5,835 bases of DNA from Chloroflexota bacterium (lineage in GTDB: Bacteria > Chloroflexota > Anaerolineae > Aggregatilineales > Phototrophicaceae), in the NCBI GenBank assembly GCA_023392115.1, contig JAEVZT010000479.1:1-5835 (forward strand), read 5' to 3'. The position numbers and the translations under genes are program-made. How positions within the stretch are numbered: the first letter of the stretch is position 1; the number at the start of each line of letters is the position of its first letter. Positions 1 through 5,835 of the stretch are shown in pieces. Under the pieces are notes generated by a model. The model searched no databases and had not been told where the DNA came from. It worked only from the letters and a program-made list of their open reading frames with translations.

Positions 1-715
1 GAATAGCGGCGAGGGCAACGCTGTTGCGGACATACCAGCCTGCCAGCTGCACCAGACTCGCCTGCCGTGAGTGCATGGCGGTCGGTTCATCTTGCGCCAG
101 ACTTGCAAAAAGTAGTTCCGCTTCATCTCGAACGACGATCAGCCAGCGCTGTGCGTTTGACGGCGCCATGTGATAGCGGAACAGCGGATGGTGGCAGAAG
201 CCGCATTCGTCGGGGCATGCCTGTATGCACAGGGTGATGAATTCAAGCCCGCGCGCCTCCGCTGATCGGGTAGCATCGGCAAGCGCCTCCGACTCCGGCT
301 GCCACACGCCGAGCAAGACGCTTGACTCAGCCGCGTCGATCAGGGCTTGTGCCTTCTGAAGGATCGTCTCGTAGCCGCGGAGATTCCACAGCACCTCATT
401 ATCTTCGGGGGCGGTGACGGCTTTCAAAGACTCTGCCGCCTGCGCGAGGAGTTCTTGATAACCGAGGCTCATTCGCTGTGTCAGCGTCTCGGGCGGCAGC
501 GGAACGTAATGAACGCCGGATGCGGTTTCGATGGGCGTGACTGCCTGCCGCCCCTGTAGTTTCTGCAGGACGGCGTAGATATTCGGGCGTGGAATGCCCG
601 AAACCTTCGCCAGCTCATAGCCGTTCAATGGACTCTTGCGCAGCAGCGCGATATAGGCGCGCGCTTCGTATTCGCTGAAACCAAGTTCTTGCAGTAGATG
701 GGTTGGATCGTCCAT
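1..715 (-). CDS. TrmB-family transcriptional regulator (partial, C-terminus beyond left edge)
   Basis: Reading the minus strand from the ATG at 715-713 gives 238 open codons with no stop before the window edge, so the gene is cut off here. Residues about 5-75 form a winged helix-turn-helix of the TrmB type: LLQELGFSEYEARAYIALL, then NGYELAKVSGIPRPNIYAVLQKL as the recognition region, then a wing with HYVPLPP. A short helical linker (about 76-103, YQELLAQAAESL) leads into an effector domain beginning VLWNLRGYETILQKAQ, which resembles the phospholipase-D-like C-terminal domain of TrmB regulators. Cys163, Cys167, Cys171 and Cys174 followed by His175-His176 make a tight cluster in that domain. TrmB proteins commonly bind a sugar through the C-terminal domain and control sugar transport genes. 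The divergent position beside a sugar ABC operon fits this role. An AGGA-like Shine-Dalgarno lies just upstream of the start. The family call is firm; the ligand is unknown. Confidence 0.88.
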   Translation of the reverse strand, partial: MDDPTHLLQELGFSEYEARAYIALLRKSPLNGYELAKVSGIPRPNIYAVLQKLQGRQAVTPIETASGVHYVPLPPETLTQRMSLGYQELLAQAAESLKAVTAPEDNEVLWNLRGYETILQKAQALIDAAESSVLLGVWQPESEALADATRSAEARGLEFITLCIQACPDECGFCHHPLFRYHMAPSNAQRWLIVVRDEAELLFASLAQDEPTAMHSRQASLVQLAGWYVRNSVALAAI

Positions 716-727
716 AGGTATCCTATC

Positions 728-747
728 GTAGTCGCACGTATAACTAC
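728..747. promoter_or_regulatory. Inverted repeat GTAGT-N10-ACTAC, candidate operator
   Basis: GTAGT at 728-732 and ACTAC at 743-747 are perfect reverse complements, with 10 bases between them and half-site centres about 15 bases apart. The element sits over the predicted transcription start of the regulator gene. A bound dimer there could block its own promoter. Five-base arms can arise by chance, so the site is tentative. Confidence 0.3.
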
Positions 748-751
748 TCTA

Positions 752-780
752 AAAATCGCACAGATCAAGCGGGCTGTCAA
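752..780 (-). promoter_or_regulatory. Predicted leftward promoter for the TrmB-type regulator
   Basis: On the minus strand a perfect TTGACA -35 element (780-775) is followed by a 17-base spacer and a poor -10 hexamer, GATTTT (757-752). The hexamer is preceded by TG one base upstream, as in an extended -10. Transcription would start near 745, about 30 bases before the regulator's ATG. Read by eye; the weak -10 is the main doubt. Confidence 0.45.
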
Positions 781-833
781 TGGATTACGAATGCCATTTT
801 AGCCTCTTGCACGCGCCACGCGTCAAAGGCGGC

Positions 834-872
834 GGTGTGAAGAAATCCGGTTCTTTGCGCCGAAGGTGTGAA
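834..872 (+). repeat. Direct repeat of GGTGTGAA, 31 bases apart, upstream of the operon promoter
   Basis: GGTGTGAA occurs at 834-841 and again at 865-872. The 31-base period is close to three helical turns, so both copies face the same side of the DNA. They lie about 30-70 bases upstream of the predicted -35 at 905, a normal place for activator binding. Function is an inference. Confidence 0.3.
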
Positions 873-874
873 CG

Positions 875-886
875 GCAGCACGCTGC
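875..886. promoter_or_regulatory. Short inverted repeat GCAGC-AC-GCTGC, possible operator half-sites
   Basis: Perfect 5-base arms around a 2-base centre, ending 18 bases before the predicted -35 of the rightward promoter. Its compact shape resembles a dimer operator, but short GC-rich palindromes are common in this genome and the match may be chance. Confidence 0.2.
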
Positions 887-904
887 GCGGTTAGCCTCAT
901 TCGA

Positions 905-933
905 TTGACAAAGGTAAAACATCCCTGTAGCAT
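905..933 (+). promoter_or_regulatory. Predicted rightward promoter of the dehydrogenase/ABC operon
   Basis: A perfect TTGACA (905-910) is separated by 17 bases from TAGCAT (928-933), which matches the TATAAT consensus at four of six positions. Transcription would begin near 940, leaving a leader of about 60 bases before the dehydrogenase ATG at 1002. This is the best sigma-70-type promoter seen in the window. Confidence 0.55.
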
Positions 934-992
934 GACTTAGTGGAGCACACGATAAACAACCGATCCATGACAGCCTGCTTTTGAAGCCCGAC

Positions 993-998
993 GGGGGA
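993..998 (+). promoter_or_regulatory. Ribosome binding site fixing the dehydrogenase start at 1002
   Basis: The GGGGGA run lies just before ATG 1002 and can pair with the 16S tail if one G-U wobble is allowed. The alternative in-frame TTG at 981 has no purine-rich site upstream, so 1002 is preferred. Confidence 0.55.
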
Positions 999-1001
999 AC
1001 C

Positions 1002-2021
1002 ATGTCGAAGGTCAATCTTGGCGTTATTGGTCTGGGGCGAATGGGCAAGGTCTATGCTTATCATGCCGCGCGTCACCTGCCCAACGCCGCGCTTGTCGCC
1101 GTCGCGGATGTCCGTCAAGAGGTCACGCAGGAATTCGCCGTTCAGGTGAGCGGCGTCACGACCTACGCCGACTATCACGGTCTGCTGAATCACCCCAACC
1201 TCGACGCGGTTATTATTACCACCCCGACCAGCACACACAAGACCGTCGTCCTCGACGCAGTCGGCGCGGGCAAACACATCTTCTGCGAAAAACCGATGTC
1301 GCTGACGCTCGGCGATACCGATCGGATGGTCAACACGATCGAGGCGGCGGGTATCCTGTTCCAAGTCGGTTTCATGCGCCGCTTCGACGACGGCTACCGC
1401 GCCGCCAAGCAGCAGATCGATGCCGGAGTCATCGGGCAGCCGGTCACGATCCGTTCGATCTCGCGCGATCCGTTCCGCACGTCGCTCGAATTTGCCAACC
1501 CTGCCGTCAGCGGCGGCTTGATCGTCGACATGGCGATCCACGATCTCGACCTCGCGCGCTGGCTGATGGCGGACGAGGTCGAACGGGTCTACGCGGAAAC
1601 GGCGTCGCTCGTTTACCCTGAACTGACCACGGTCGGCGACGCCGACAATGCGCAGATCACGCTGCGCTTCACTCGCGGCGGCATCGGCAACGTCGAAGTC
1701 AGCCGCACCGCCATTTACGGCTACGACATCCAAACCGAGGTCGTCGGCGCGCAGGGGACGCTGCAAATCGGCTACCTGCGCCAGACCCCGCTGACGATCC
1801 TGACAAAAGGCGGCGTCACGCACGATGTCGTCCCGCACTTCCCGCAGCGCTTCGGCAAAGCCTACACCAGCCAGATCGAGCATTTCGCCGACTGCATCCA
1901 CCGGCAGTCCGCGCCCGAGGTTGGCGCGCGCGACGCCCGCGCCGCCTTGCAGATCGCGCTGGCAGCCGATCGCGCCGCACATGAAGAACGGGTCGTCTAC
2001 CTGAGCGAGATCACGGCGTAA
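1002..2021 (+). CDS. iolG: Inositol 2-dehydrogenase-like Gfo/Idh/MocA oxidoreductase
   Basis: This 339-residue protein has the usual length for the family. The N-terminal Rossmann fold carries GLGRMG (residues 10-15) and an acid (Asp36) after the second strand, which favours NAD over NADP. CEKP places the conserved lysine at 97. The C-terminal domain contains FMRRFDDGY (124-132), SRDPFRTSLEF and DMAIHDLDLARW (176-187). Lys97, Asp176 and His180 match in order, and nearly in position, the catalytic Lys97-Asp172-His176 of Bacillus subtilis IolG. The expected reaction is NAD-dependent oxidation of myo-inositol to scyllo-inosose in the cytoplasm. Relatives oxidise scyllo-inositol, glucose or other sugars, so the exact substrate is open. 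It is the first gene of the operon behind the 905-933 promoter and precedes the ABC importer. No other inositol-degradation genes lie in the window. The family is certain and the iolG label is likely but not proven. Confidence 0.87.
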   Translation: MSKVNLGVIGLGRMGKVYAYHAARHLPNAALVAVADVRQEVTQEFAVQVSGVTTYADYHGLLNHPNLDAVIITTPTSTHKTVVLDAVGAGKHIFCEKPMSLTLGDTDRMVNTIEAAGILFQVGFMRRFDDGYRAAKQQIDAGVIGQPVTIRSISRDPFRTSLEFANPAVSGGLIVDMAIHDLDLARWLMADEVERVYAETASLVYPELTTVGDADNAQITLRFTRGGIGNVEVSRTAIYGYDIQTEVVGAQGTLQIGYLRQTPLTILTKGGVTHDVVPHFPQRFGKAYTSQIEHFADCIHRQSAPEVGARDARAALQIALAADRAAHEERVVYLSEITA

Positions 2022-2035
2022 GTCGTGTGCTTGCC

Positions 2036-2062
2036 GGCAGACCGCTAGCAGCGCGGTCTGCC
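2036..2062 (+). terminator. Strong intercistronic hairpin after the dehydrogenase gene
   Basis: GGCAGACCGC (2036-2045) pairs perfectly with GCGGTCTGCC (2053-2062) around a 7-base loop. No T-run follows, so a full intrinsic terminator is unlikely. It may instead cause partial termination or protect an mRNA end between the dehydrogenase and binding-protein genes. Confidence 0.5.
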
Positions 2063-2072
2063 TCGAGGTTCA

Positions 2073-2087
2073 CCAATTGGCAGCCAA
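2073..2087. promoter_or_regulatory. Overlapping palindromes CCAATTGG and TTGG-CAG-CCAA
   Basis: CCAATTGG (2073-2080) is a perfect palindrome that shares its right half with TTGGCAGCCAA (2077-2087). They lie in the 155-base gap before the binding-protein gene. This could be an operator for a secondary promoter, but I find no convincing -35/-10 pair beside it. Another perfect palindrome, GAATTAATTC, sits at 2147-2156 close to the ribosome binding site. Confidence 0.2.
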
Positions 2088-2176
2088 GTAGACAGGAGGC
2101 GCATCAATTCAATAACCGCCACCGCCAAATCTAAAACTTTCGTCTGGAATTAATTCTGAACTAGAGGAGAGTCACG

Positions 2177-3136
2177 ATGTCCCGTTTTGTAAGAATCATT
2201 CTGTGGATCGCTGTGGTCGCGCTGATGACGACCGCCTTCAGTTTTGCGCAGGACGCCCGCCCGTTCCGGATCGTCGTCGTCACCCACGGGCAGGCGTCTG
2301 ATCCGTTCTGGTCGGTCGTCAAGAACGGCGTCGATCAGGCGGCGGCGGACATGCGCGTCGAGGTCGAATATCAAGCGCCGGGCACGTTCGACATGGTGGC
2401 AATGTCGCAGTTGATCGACGCGGCGGTTGCCTCTGACCCGGATGGGCTTGTCGTGTCGATCCCCGATGCCGACGCGCTTGGCCCCTCGATTCAGGCGGCA
2501 GTCGCGGCGGGAATCCCCGTCATTTCGATCAATTCGGGCAGCGACGTAGCCGAAGAATTCGGCGTGTTGGCGCACATCGGGCAGACGGAATACGAAGCCG
2601 GTTTCGGCGCGGGTCAGCGGATGGCGGAAGCGGGCGCGACTAACGCGCTGTGCGTCAATCAGGAAGTCGGCAACGCCGCGCTTGACCTACGCTGTCAGGG
2701 GTTCACCGACGCGATGGCGGAAGCCGGCGCGACGGTGAGCGTGCTGGCGGTCGATCTGGCGGACCCGACGAGCAGCGCCGGGCGCATTTCCGCCGCGTTG
2801 AGCCAAGACGAAACGATCGACGCCGTCTTCACGTTGGGACCAACCGGCGCAGCGCCCGCGCTTCAGGTGCTGACCGATGAAGGGCTGCTCGGCGAAATCC
2901 TCGTGGCGACATTCGACCTGTCGCCGGAGGTCTTGCAGGCAATTGTCGACGGCAACATGCTGTTCGCGATCGATCAGCAGCAGTACGTGCAGGGCTACCT
3001 GCCAATCGTCTACCTAACGCTGTACCTCGAAAACCTCAACACCCCCGGCAATATCCTCGTGCCGACGGGTCCCGGCTTCGTCGACGCGGAGAATGCCGAA
3101 CGCATCATCGAACTGAGCGCCGCCGGCACGCGCTAG
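2177..3136 (+). CDS. Sugar/polyol ABC transporter substrate-binding protein (Peripla_BP_4 type)
   Basis: This 319-residue protein starts with a Sec signal peptide: basic SRFVR, a hydrophobic stretch [15 protein letters not shown], and a likely signal peptidase I site after SFA (residue 24). There is no lipobox cysteine. The mature part has the two-lobed periplasmic-binding fold of the ribose/LacI-like class. [21 protein letters not shown] (about 36-56) is the first ligand-facing segment. [13 protein letters not shown] and [10 protein letters not shown] (112-121) complete lobe one. A second-lobe motif [16 protein letters not shown] is followed by [13 protein letters not shown] and [11 protein letters not shown] (266-276). 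Cys159 and Cys173 are the only cysteines and may form a disulfide. The protein would deliver ligand to the permease encoded next. Its start has a good GAGGAG site at 2164-2169. Hairpins on both sides suggest expression is uncoupled from its neighbours. Ligand identity is unknown; a cyclitol or sugar is inferred from the dehydrogenase. Confidence 0.9.
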   Translation: MSRFVRIILWIAVVALMTTAFSFAQDARPFRIVVVTHGQASDPFWSVVKNGVDQAAADMRVEVEYQAPGTFDMVAMSQLIDAAVASDPDGLVVSIPDADALGPSIQAAVAAGIPVISINSGSDVAEEFGVLAHIGQTEYEAGFGAGQRMAEAGATNALCVNQEVGNAALDLRCQGFTDAMAEAGATVSVLAVDLADPTSSAGRISAALSQDETIDAVFTLGPTGAAPALQVLTDEGLLGEILVATFDLSPEVLQAIVDGNMLFAIDQQQYVQGYLPIVYLTLYLENLNTPGNILVPTGPGFVDAENAERIIELSAAGTR

Positions 3137-3160
3137 GGGCAGCAAGCACACTAAATAGCG

Positions 3161-3188
3161 GCGGGGAAGAGCGCGTTGCCTTCCCCGC
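3161..3188 (+). terminator. Intercistronic hairpin between binding-protein and permease genes
   Basis: GCGGGGAAG (3161-3169) pairs perfectly with CTTCCCCGC (3180-3188) around a 10-base loop. It is followed by TTCTT and then an A-rich run, so it is a weak terminator at best. ABC importer operons often carry such a hairpin directly after the binding-protein gene. There it stabilises the upstream mRNA or lowers read-through, so that more binding protein than membrane protein is made. Confidence 0.6.
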
Positions 3189-3221
3189 TTCTTAAAAAGA
3201 AAGCATTTAGAGGCAGAATCT

Positions 3222-4301
3222 ATGGTTTCAAAAACAGCCAACGCTGCCGGACAAGATGAACGGCTGATCAGGGAAAGCGTCTTCAAGCGGCTGCTGCGTC
3301 GCCCTGAACTGGGCGCGATCGGCGGCGCGCTGCTCGTGTGGGTGTTCTTCGCCATCACCGCGGGCGGTTCGGGTTTTGTCAGCCTGCGCGGCGCGGCGAA
3401 CTATCTCGAAGTCTCGGCGGAACTCGGCATCCTCGCCGTCGCCGTGTCGCTGCTGATGATCGGCGGCGAGTTCGACCTGTCGATCGGGTCGATGATCGGC
3501 GCGGCGGGCATGATCACGGCGATCTTGAGCGTCGAGTTCGGCTGGAATCTGTGGGCGGCGGCGCTTGTGTCGCTGATCGCCGCGCTGGCGATCGGCGCGC
3601 TCAACGGCGTACTCGTCGTGCGGACGAAGCTGCCGTCGTTCATCATCACGCTGGCGACGCTGTTCGTCATTCGCGGCGGCACGATCGGCTTGACGCGCTT
3701 GATCACCGGTCGGACGCAGGTCGGCGGGATCAAGAACGCGCCCGGCTATGATAGCATCTCGCAGGTCTTCGCCAGCGGTCTTTCGGTCGTCGATCCGGCT
3801 TCAACGCGCGGCGCGGCGGCGGAATTCCCGATCTCGATCCTCTGGTGGCTGGCGATCGCGCTGCTGGCGACCTACATTCTGCTGCGCACGCGCCCCGGCA
3901 ACTGGATTTTTGGCATGGGCGGCGACGCGGGCGCTGCGCGCAACGTCGGCGTGCCGGTGTCGCGGATGAAGGTCATCCTGTTCATGGCGACGGCGGCGGC
4001 GGCGTGGCTCGTCGGCACGATTCAGGTGCGGAACGTCGGCAGCGCCGATACCCTGCGCGGCGAACAGCGCGAGTTCTATGCGATCATCGCCGTCGTCATC
4101 GGCGGGACGCTGCTCACGGGCGGCTACGGCTCGGCAATCGGCGCGGTCTTTGGCGCGCTGATCTTCGGCATGGTGCAGCAGGGAATCGTCTTCACGGGGG
4201 TCGACTCCGACTGGTTTCTGGTGTTCCTCGGCGCGATGCTGGTGATCGCCGTCTTAGTCAACAATTTCATCCGCCGGCGTGCGTCGGAGGCAAAGACATG
4301 A
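3222..4301 (+). CDS. Sugar ABC transporter permease (BPD_transp_2, RbsC/FrcC-like)
   Basis: This 359-residue integral membrane protein matches the usual length of CUT2 permeases. A cytoplasmic N-terminus rich in basic residues (about 1-30, FKRLLRRPE) precedes about eight to ten hydrophobic segments. Family landmarks are [17 protein letters not shown] (78-93), the conserved signature of this permease class, then [29 protein letters not shown] (125-153), [25 protein letters not shown] (226-250, the likely ATPase-coupling loop), and [28 protein letters not shown] (290-317). The C-terminus ends in basic RRRASEAKT. It would form the membrane channel, most likely as a homodimer because only one permease gene is present. 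The start has an AGAGG site at 3209-3213. The stop overlaps the ATPase start by four bases, so the two are probably translationally coupled. Confidence 0.93.
   Translation: MVSKTANAAGQDERLIRESVFKRLLRRPELGAIGGALLVWVFFAITAGGSGFVSLRGAANYLEVSAELGILAVAVSLLMIGGEFDLSIGSMIGAAGMITAILSVEFGWNLWAAALVSLIAALAIGALNGVLVVRTKLPSFIITLATLFVIRGGTIGLTRLITGRTQVGGIKNAPGYDSISQVFASGLSVVDPASTRGAAAEFPISILWWLAIALLATYILLRTRPGNWIFGMGGDAGAARNVGVPVSRMKVILFMATAAAAWLVGTIQVRNVGSADTLRGEQREFYAIIAVVIGGTLLTGGYGSAIGAVFGALIFGMVQQGIVFTGVDSDWFLVFLGAMLVIAVLVNNFIRRRASEAKT
4286..4290 (+). promoter_or_regulatory. Ribosome binding site fixing the ATPase start at 4298
   Basis: A GGAGG lies 7 bases before ATG 4298, inside the last codons of the permease gene. 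The reading frame stays open for 151 codons upstream, back into the permease region. This site and the ATGA stop/start overlap show that the real start is 4298. Confidence 0.85.
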
Positions 4302-5143
4302 GTGCCGCGACTATTGTACCCGCGTTGGAAGTCCGCGATCTGGTCAAGTATTACGGCAACGTGATAGCGCTGCGGGGCGTTTCGATGACGCTCTACCCCG
4401 GCGAGGTCATGTGCTTGCTCGGCGATAACGGCGCGGGGAAATCGACATTGATCAAGGTGCTGGCAGGCGTTCACAAGCCGGATCAGGGACAGTATCTTGT
4501 CGAAAACACGGTCGTCAACTTCGAGTCGCCGCGCGACGCGCTGGCGCACGGCATTGCGACCGTCTATCAAGACTTAGCGATGATCCCGCTGATGAGCATC
4601 GCGCGCAATTTCTTCCTCGGCTCAGAGCCGACGGTCGGCAGCGGCATCTTCCGGCGCTTTGACGTTCAGCGGGCAAACCAGATCGTGCGCGAAGAACTGG
4701 CGAAGATGGGCATCGACATACGCGACGCCGAACAGCCTGTCGGCACGCTGTCGGGCGGCGAGCGCCAATCGGTTGCCATCGCGCGCGCTGTCTATTTCGG
4801 CGCGAAAGTCTTGATCCTCGACGAGCCAACGTCGGCGCTCGGCGTGAAGCAGGCGGGGACGGTGCTGCGGTATATCGCCCGCGCCCGCGCGCAGGGCGTC
4901 GCCGTGATTTTCATCACGCATAACCCGCATCACGCCTACCCGATCGGCAACCGGTTCACGATCCTCAAGCGCGGCAAGACGCTCGGCACGTACACGAAAG
5001 ACGAGATCACACGCGACGAACTGATCAAGCTGATGTCGGGCGGCGACGAGCTTGAACGACTCGAACACGAACTGCGCGAATACGCCGGTGACGCGACAAC
5101 CGCCGCGCTCGCCGACGCGATCCACGAGGAAGAGGAGTGGTGA
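4298..5143 (+). CDS. Sugar ABC transporter ATP-binding protein, single-domain (FrcA-like)
   Basis: This 281-residue protein holds one complete ABC nucleotide-binding domain: Walker [10 protein letters not shown] (42-50), Q-loop Gln91 in VYQDL, signature LSGGERQ (151-157), Walker B VLILDEP (171-177) with catalytic Glu176, and switch His208 in FITHN. The D-loop reads SALGVKQ rather than SALD, as is usual for CUT2 sugar ATPases. Ribose/galactose-type ATPases (RbsA, MglA) are about 500 residues with two fused domains. This one is half that length, like the fructose ATPase FrcA, so it should work as a homodimer on the permease dimer. The final 30 or so residues are acidic and probably helical, ending EEEEW, and run somewhat past the usual end. 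Start and coupling to the permease are supported by GGAGG at 4286-4290 and the ATGA overlap. Substrate is unknown. Confidence 0.93.
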   Translation: MSAATIVPALEVRDLVKYYGNVIALRGVSMTLYPGEVMCLLGDNGAGKSTLIKVLAGVHKPDQGQYLVENTVVNFESPRDALAHGIATVYQDLAMIPLMSIARNFFLGSEPTVGSGIFRRFDVQRANQIVREELAKMGIDIRDAEQPVGTLSGGERQSVAIARAVYFGAKVLILDEPTSALGVKQAGTVLRYIARARAQGVAVIFITHNPHHAYPIGNRFTILKRGKTLGTYTKDEITRDELIKLMSGGDELERLEHELREYAGDATTAALADAIHEEEEW

Positions 5144-5176
5144 GCGCATTACTCGTTAGCCCGCTGTCCTTCTTCC

Positions 5177-5201
5177 GGCTGCTCAATTGAGCAGCCCTTT
5201 T
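5177..5201 (+). terminator. Probable intrinsic terminator of the transporter operon
   Basis: Bases 5177-5196 are a perfect palindrome that folds as an 8-pair stem (GGCTGCTC/GAGCAGCC) with an AATT loop. One C and then TTTT (5198-5201) follow on the plus strand. The T-run is short, so termination may be incomplete. Its position 33 bases after the ATPase stop fits the end of the operon. Confidence 0.7.
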
Positions 5202-5227
5202 GTGAGGACGACGATGTGCACGTCAAA

Positions 5228-5233
5228 AGAGGA
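5228..5233 (+). promoter_or_regulatory. Ribosome binding site favouring the DUF1801 start at 5242
   Basis: AGAGGA is only 2 bases from the ATG at 5236 but 8 bases from the in-frame ATG at 5242. Normal spacing favours 5242; the difference is two residues. Confidence 0.55.
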
Positions 5234-5241
5234 AAATGTCT

Positions 5242-5616
5242 ATGGCTGCTGAAGGTAAGTTCACGACGATTGACGACTACATCAACGCCGCTCCGGAAAA
5301 CGTGCGCGAAATCCTCCAAACGATCAGACAGCTTGTGAAAGAGGAAGCGCCCGAAGCCGTCGAAACGATCAGCTACCAGATGCCGACATTCAAACTCAAG
5401 GGGAAGAGCGTCGTCCATTTCGCCGCGTGGAAAGATCACATTGGCTTCTATCCTACGCCGTCGGGGACGGCAGCGTTTGAGGAAGAACTGTCGCCCTATA
5501 AGCGGGCGAAAGGCTCCATTCAGTTCCCGTTGAACCAGCCGATCCCGCTGCCCCTCATTCGCCAGATCGTCAAGTTCCGGGTGAACGAAGTCCTCAAAGA
5601 GACGAAAGAAAGATAA
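5242..5616 (+). CDS. DUF1801 / YdhG-like small protein
   Basis: This 124-residue soluble protein has no signal peptide or membrane segment. Family hallmarks are FTTIDDYINAAPENVREIL (7-25), ETISYQMPTFKLKGK (41-55), KDHIGFYPTPSG (64-75), LSPYKRAKGSIQFPLNQPIP (83-102) and a C-terminal helix, IRQIVKFRVNEVL. These cover the whole DUF1801 (YdhG-like) fold at its usual length. Most members have no known function. The B. subtilis relative YdhG (Fra) has been described as a frataxin-like iron chaperone, but that role should not be assumed here. The gene follows the operon terminator by 40 bases, and I see no convincing promoter of its own. It may depend on read-through. An alternative start at 5236 would add Met-Ser. 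A link to sugar transport is not evident. Confidence 0.85.
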   Translation: MAAEGKFTTIDDYINAAPENVREILQTIRQLVKEEAPEAVETISYQMPTFKLKGKSVVHFAAWKDHIGFYPTPSGTAAFEEELSPYKRAKGSIQFPLNQPIPLPLIRQIVKFRVNEVLKETKER

Positions 5617-5630
5617 GCCGATCCCTACGT

Positions 5631-5835
5631 TTACGCGGGTAGAATCTGCCCGGTAAGTTCGAGTTTCAGCCGCATCTTGACGTCGTTGTCGAGGAACAGC
5701 GCCCCGTGATTCTGATGCACGGGGTGAATTTCCGTCTGGCTGAGGATGGCGGAGTGCTGCGGGATCGTGGCGTCGCCGTCCGGCTGCACCTCGAGCTGGA
5801 CGTTATTCCACATGCCGTCGACGTGGCGGTGAACG
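5631..5835 (-). CDS. Unrecognised protein, C-terminal 67 residues only
   Basis: On the minus strand an open frame enters from the right edge and ends at TAA 5633-5631. Third positions are overwhelmingly G or C, and all three plus-strand frames are interrupted by stops, so this is a real coding end. The visible part holds six histidines (fragment residues 2, 4, 27, 37, 40, 43), including HRH and HPVHQNH. It ends in an alternating strand-like stretch, VKMRLKLELTGQI. This suggests a beta-rich fold, possibly binding metal, but I cannot assign a family. The in-frame ATG at 5813 has no ribosome binding site, so the gene most likely begins outside the window. It converges on the DUF1801 gene with only 14 bases between the stops, and no terminator is visible there. 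Confidence 0.7.
   Translation of the reverse strand, partial: VHRHVDGMWNNVQLEVQPDGDATIPQHSAILSQTEIHPVHQNHGALFLDNDVKMRLKLELTGQILPA

Noticed and set aside
347..559. Plus-strand 70-codon frame at the left end
   Set aside because: It is opposite the TrmB-family regulator, whose minus-strand frame is continuous and carries a clear helix-turn-helix.
981..1001. TTG start seven codons upstream for the dehydrogenase
   Set aside because: No ribosome binding site precedes it. ATG 1002 has a purine-rich site and places the Rossmann strand at the usual distance from the N-terminus.
897..1982. Long minus-strand open frame (361 codons) opposite the dehydrogenase gene
   Set aside because: It is antisense to a clear Gfo/Idh/MocA gene. 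Its product is an arginine/aspartate-rich string with no recognisable domain, typical of the shadow frame of a GC-rich gene.
3338..3751. Plus-strand open frame inside the permease gene
   Set aside because: It is Arg-rich with no domain and out of frame with the well-supported permease; a shadow.
3845..4297. 151-codon in-frame N-terminal extension of the ATPase
   Set aside because: It overlaps the permease gene in another frame and translates to low-complexity Arg/Gly/Ala-rich sequence. ATG 4298 has GGAGG and an ATGA overlap, and gives a normal ABC domain start.
4515..5149. Minus-strand frames opposite the ATPase gene
   Set aside because: They are antisense to all ABC motifs, have no recognisable domain and have no upstream signals.
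5187..5215. Possible promoter TTGAGC-N17-GACGAT for the DUF1801 gene
   Set aside because: The -35 lies inside the terminator stem and the -10 matches consensus at only three of six positions. This is too weak to call.
1..5835. Mobile elements, CRISPR arrays, tRNA or rRNA genes
   Set aside because: I found no transposase or integrase sequence, no regularly spaced long repeats, no tRNA-like cloverleaf and no rRNA-like stretch.

Overview
The window looks like ordinary chromosome from a GC-rich bacterium (roughly 60% GC by eye, with strong G/C preference at third codon positions). My best guess is a member of the Chloroflexota (Anaerolineae-like). This rests on the pairing of a bacterial TrmB-family regulator with a short FrcA-type sugar ATPase and on the general feel of the proteins, so the phylum is an inference. 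There is no sign of a phage, transposon, CRISPR array or RNA gene.

Layout: (1) 1-715, minus strand: the N-terminal 238 codons of a TrmB-family transcriptional regulator that runs off the left edge. It has no stop codon inside the window. (2) 716-1001: a divergent control region with one plausible promoter in each direction, an inverted repeat over the regulator's predicted transcription start, and paired repeats upstream of the rightward promoter. (3) 1002-2021: an inositol 2-dehydrogenase-like Gfo/Idh/MocA oxidoreductase. (4) 2177-5143: a complete CUT2-type sugar/polyol ABC importer with a secreted binding protein, one permease, and one single-domain ATPase whose start overlaps the permease stop. 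Strong hairpins flank the binding-protein gene, and a hairpin with a short T-run follows the ATPase gene. (5) 5242-5616: a small DUF1801 (YdhG-like) protein. (6) 5631-5835, minus strand: the C-terminal end of an unrecognised, histidine-containing protein that enters from the right edge.

Taken together, genes 3-4 form a sugar/polyol uptake and first-oxidation operon. The binding protein captures the ligand, the permease and ATPase import it, and the NAD-dependent dehydrogenase oxidises it to a keto-product. The divergently transcribed TrmB-type regulator is the obvious candidate for ligand-responsive control. The substrate is not proven; myo-inositol or a related cyclitol or sugar is the best guess because of the dehydrogenase. 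The DUF1801 gene and the right-edge gene appear to be unrelated neighbours.

I see no clearly new biological system. The most interesting points are a compact Cys/His cluster in the regulator's effector domain and the architecture of the divergent promoter region.
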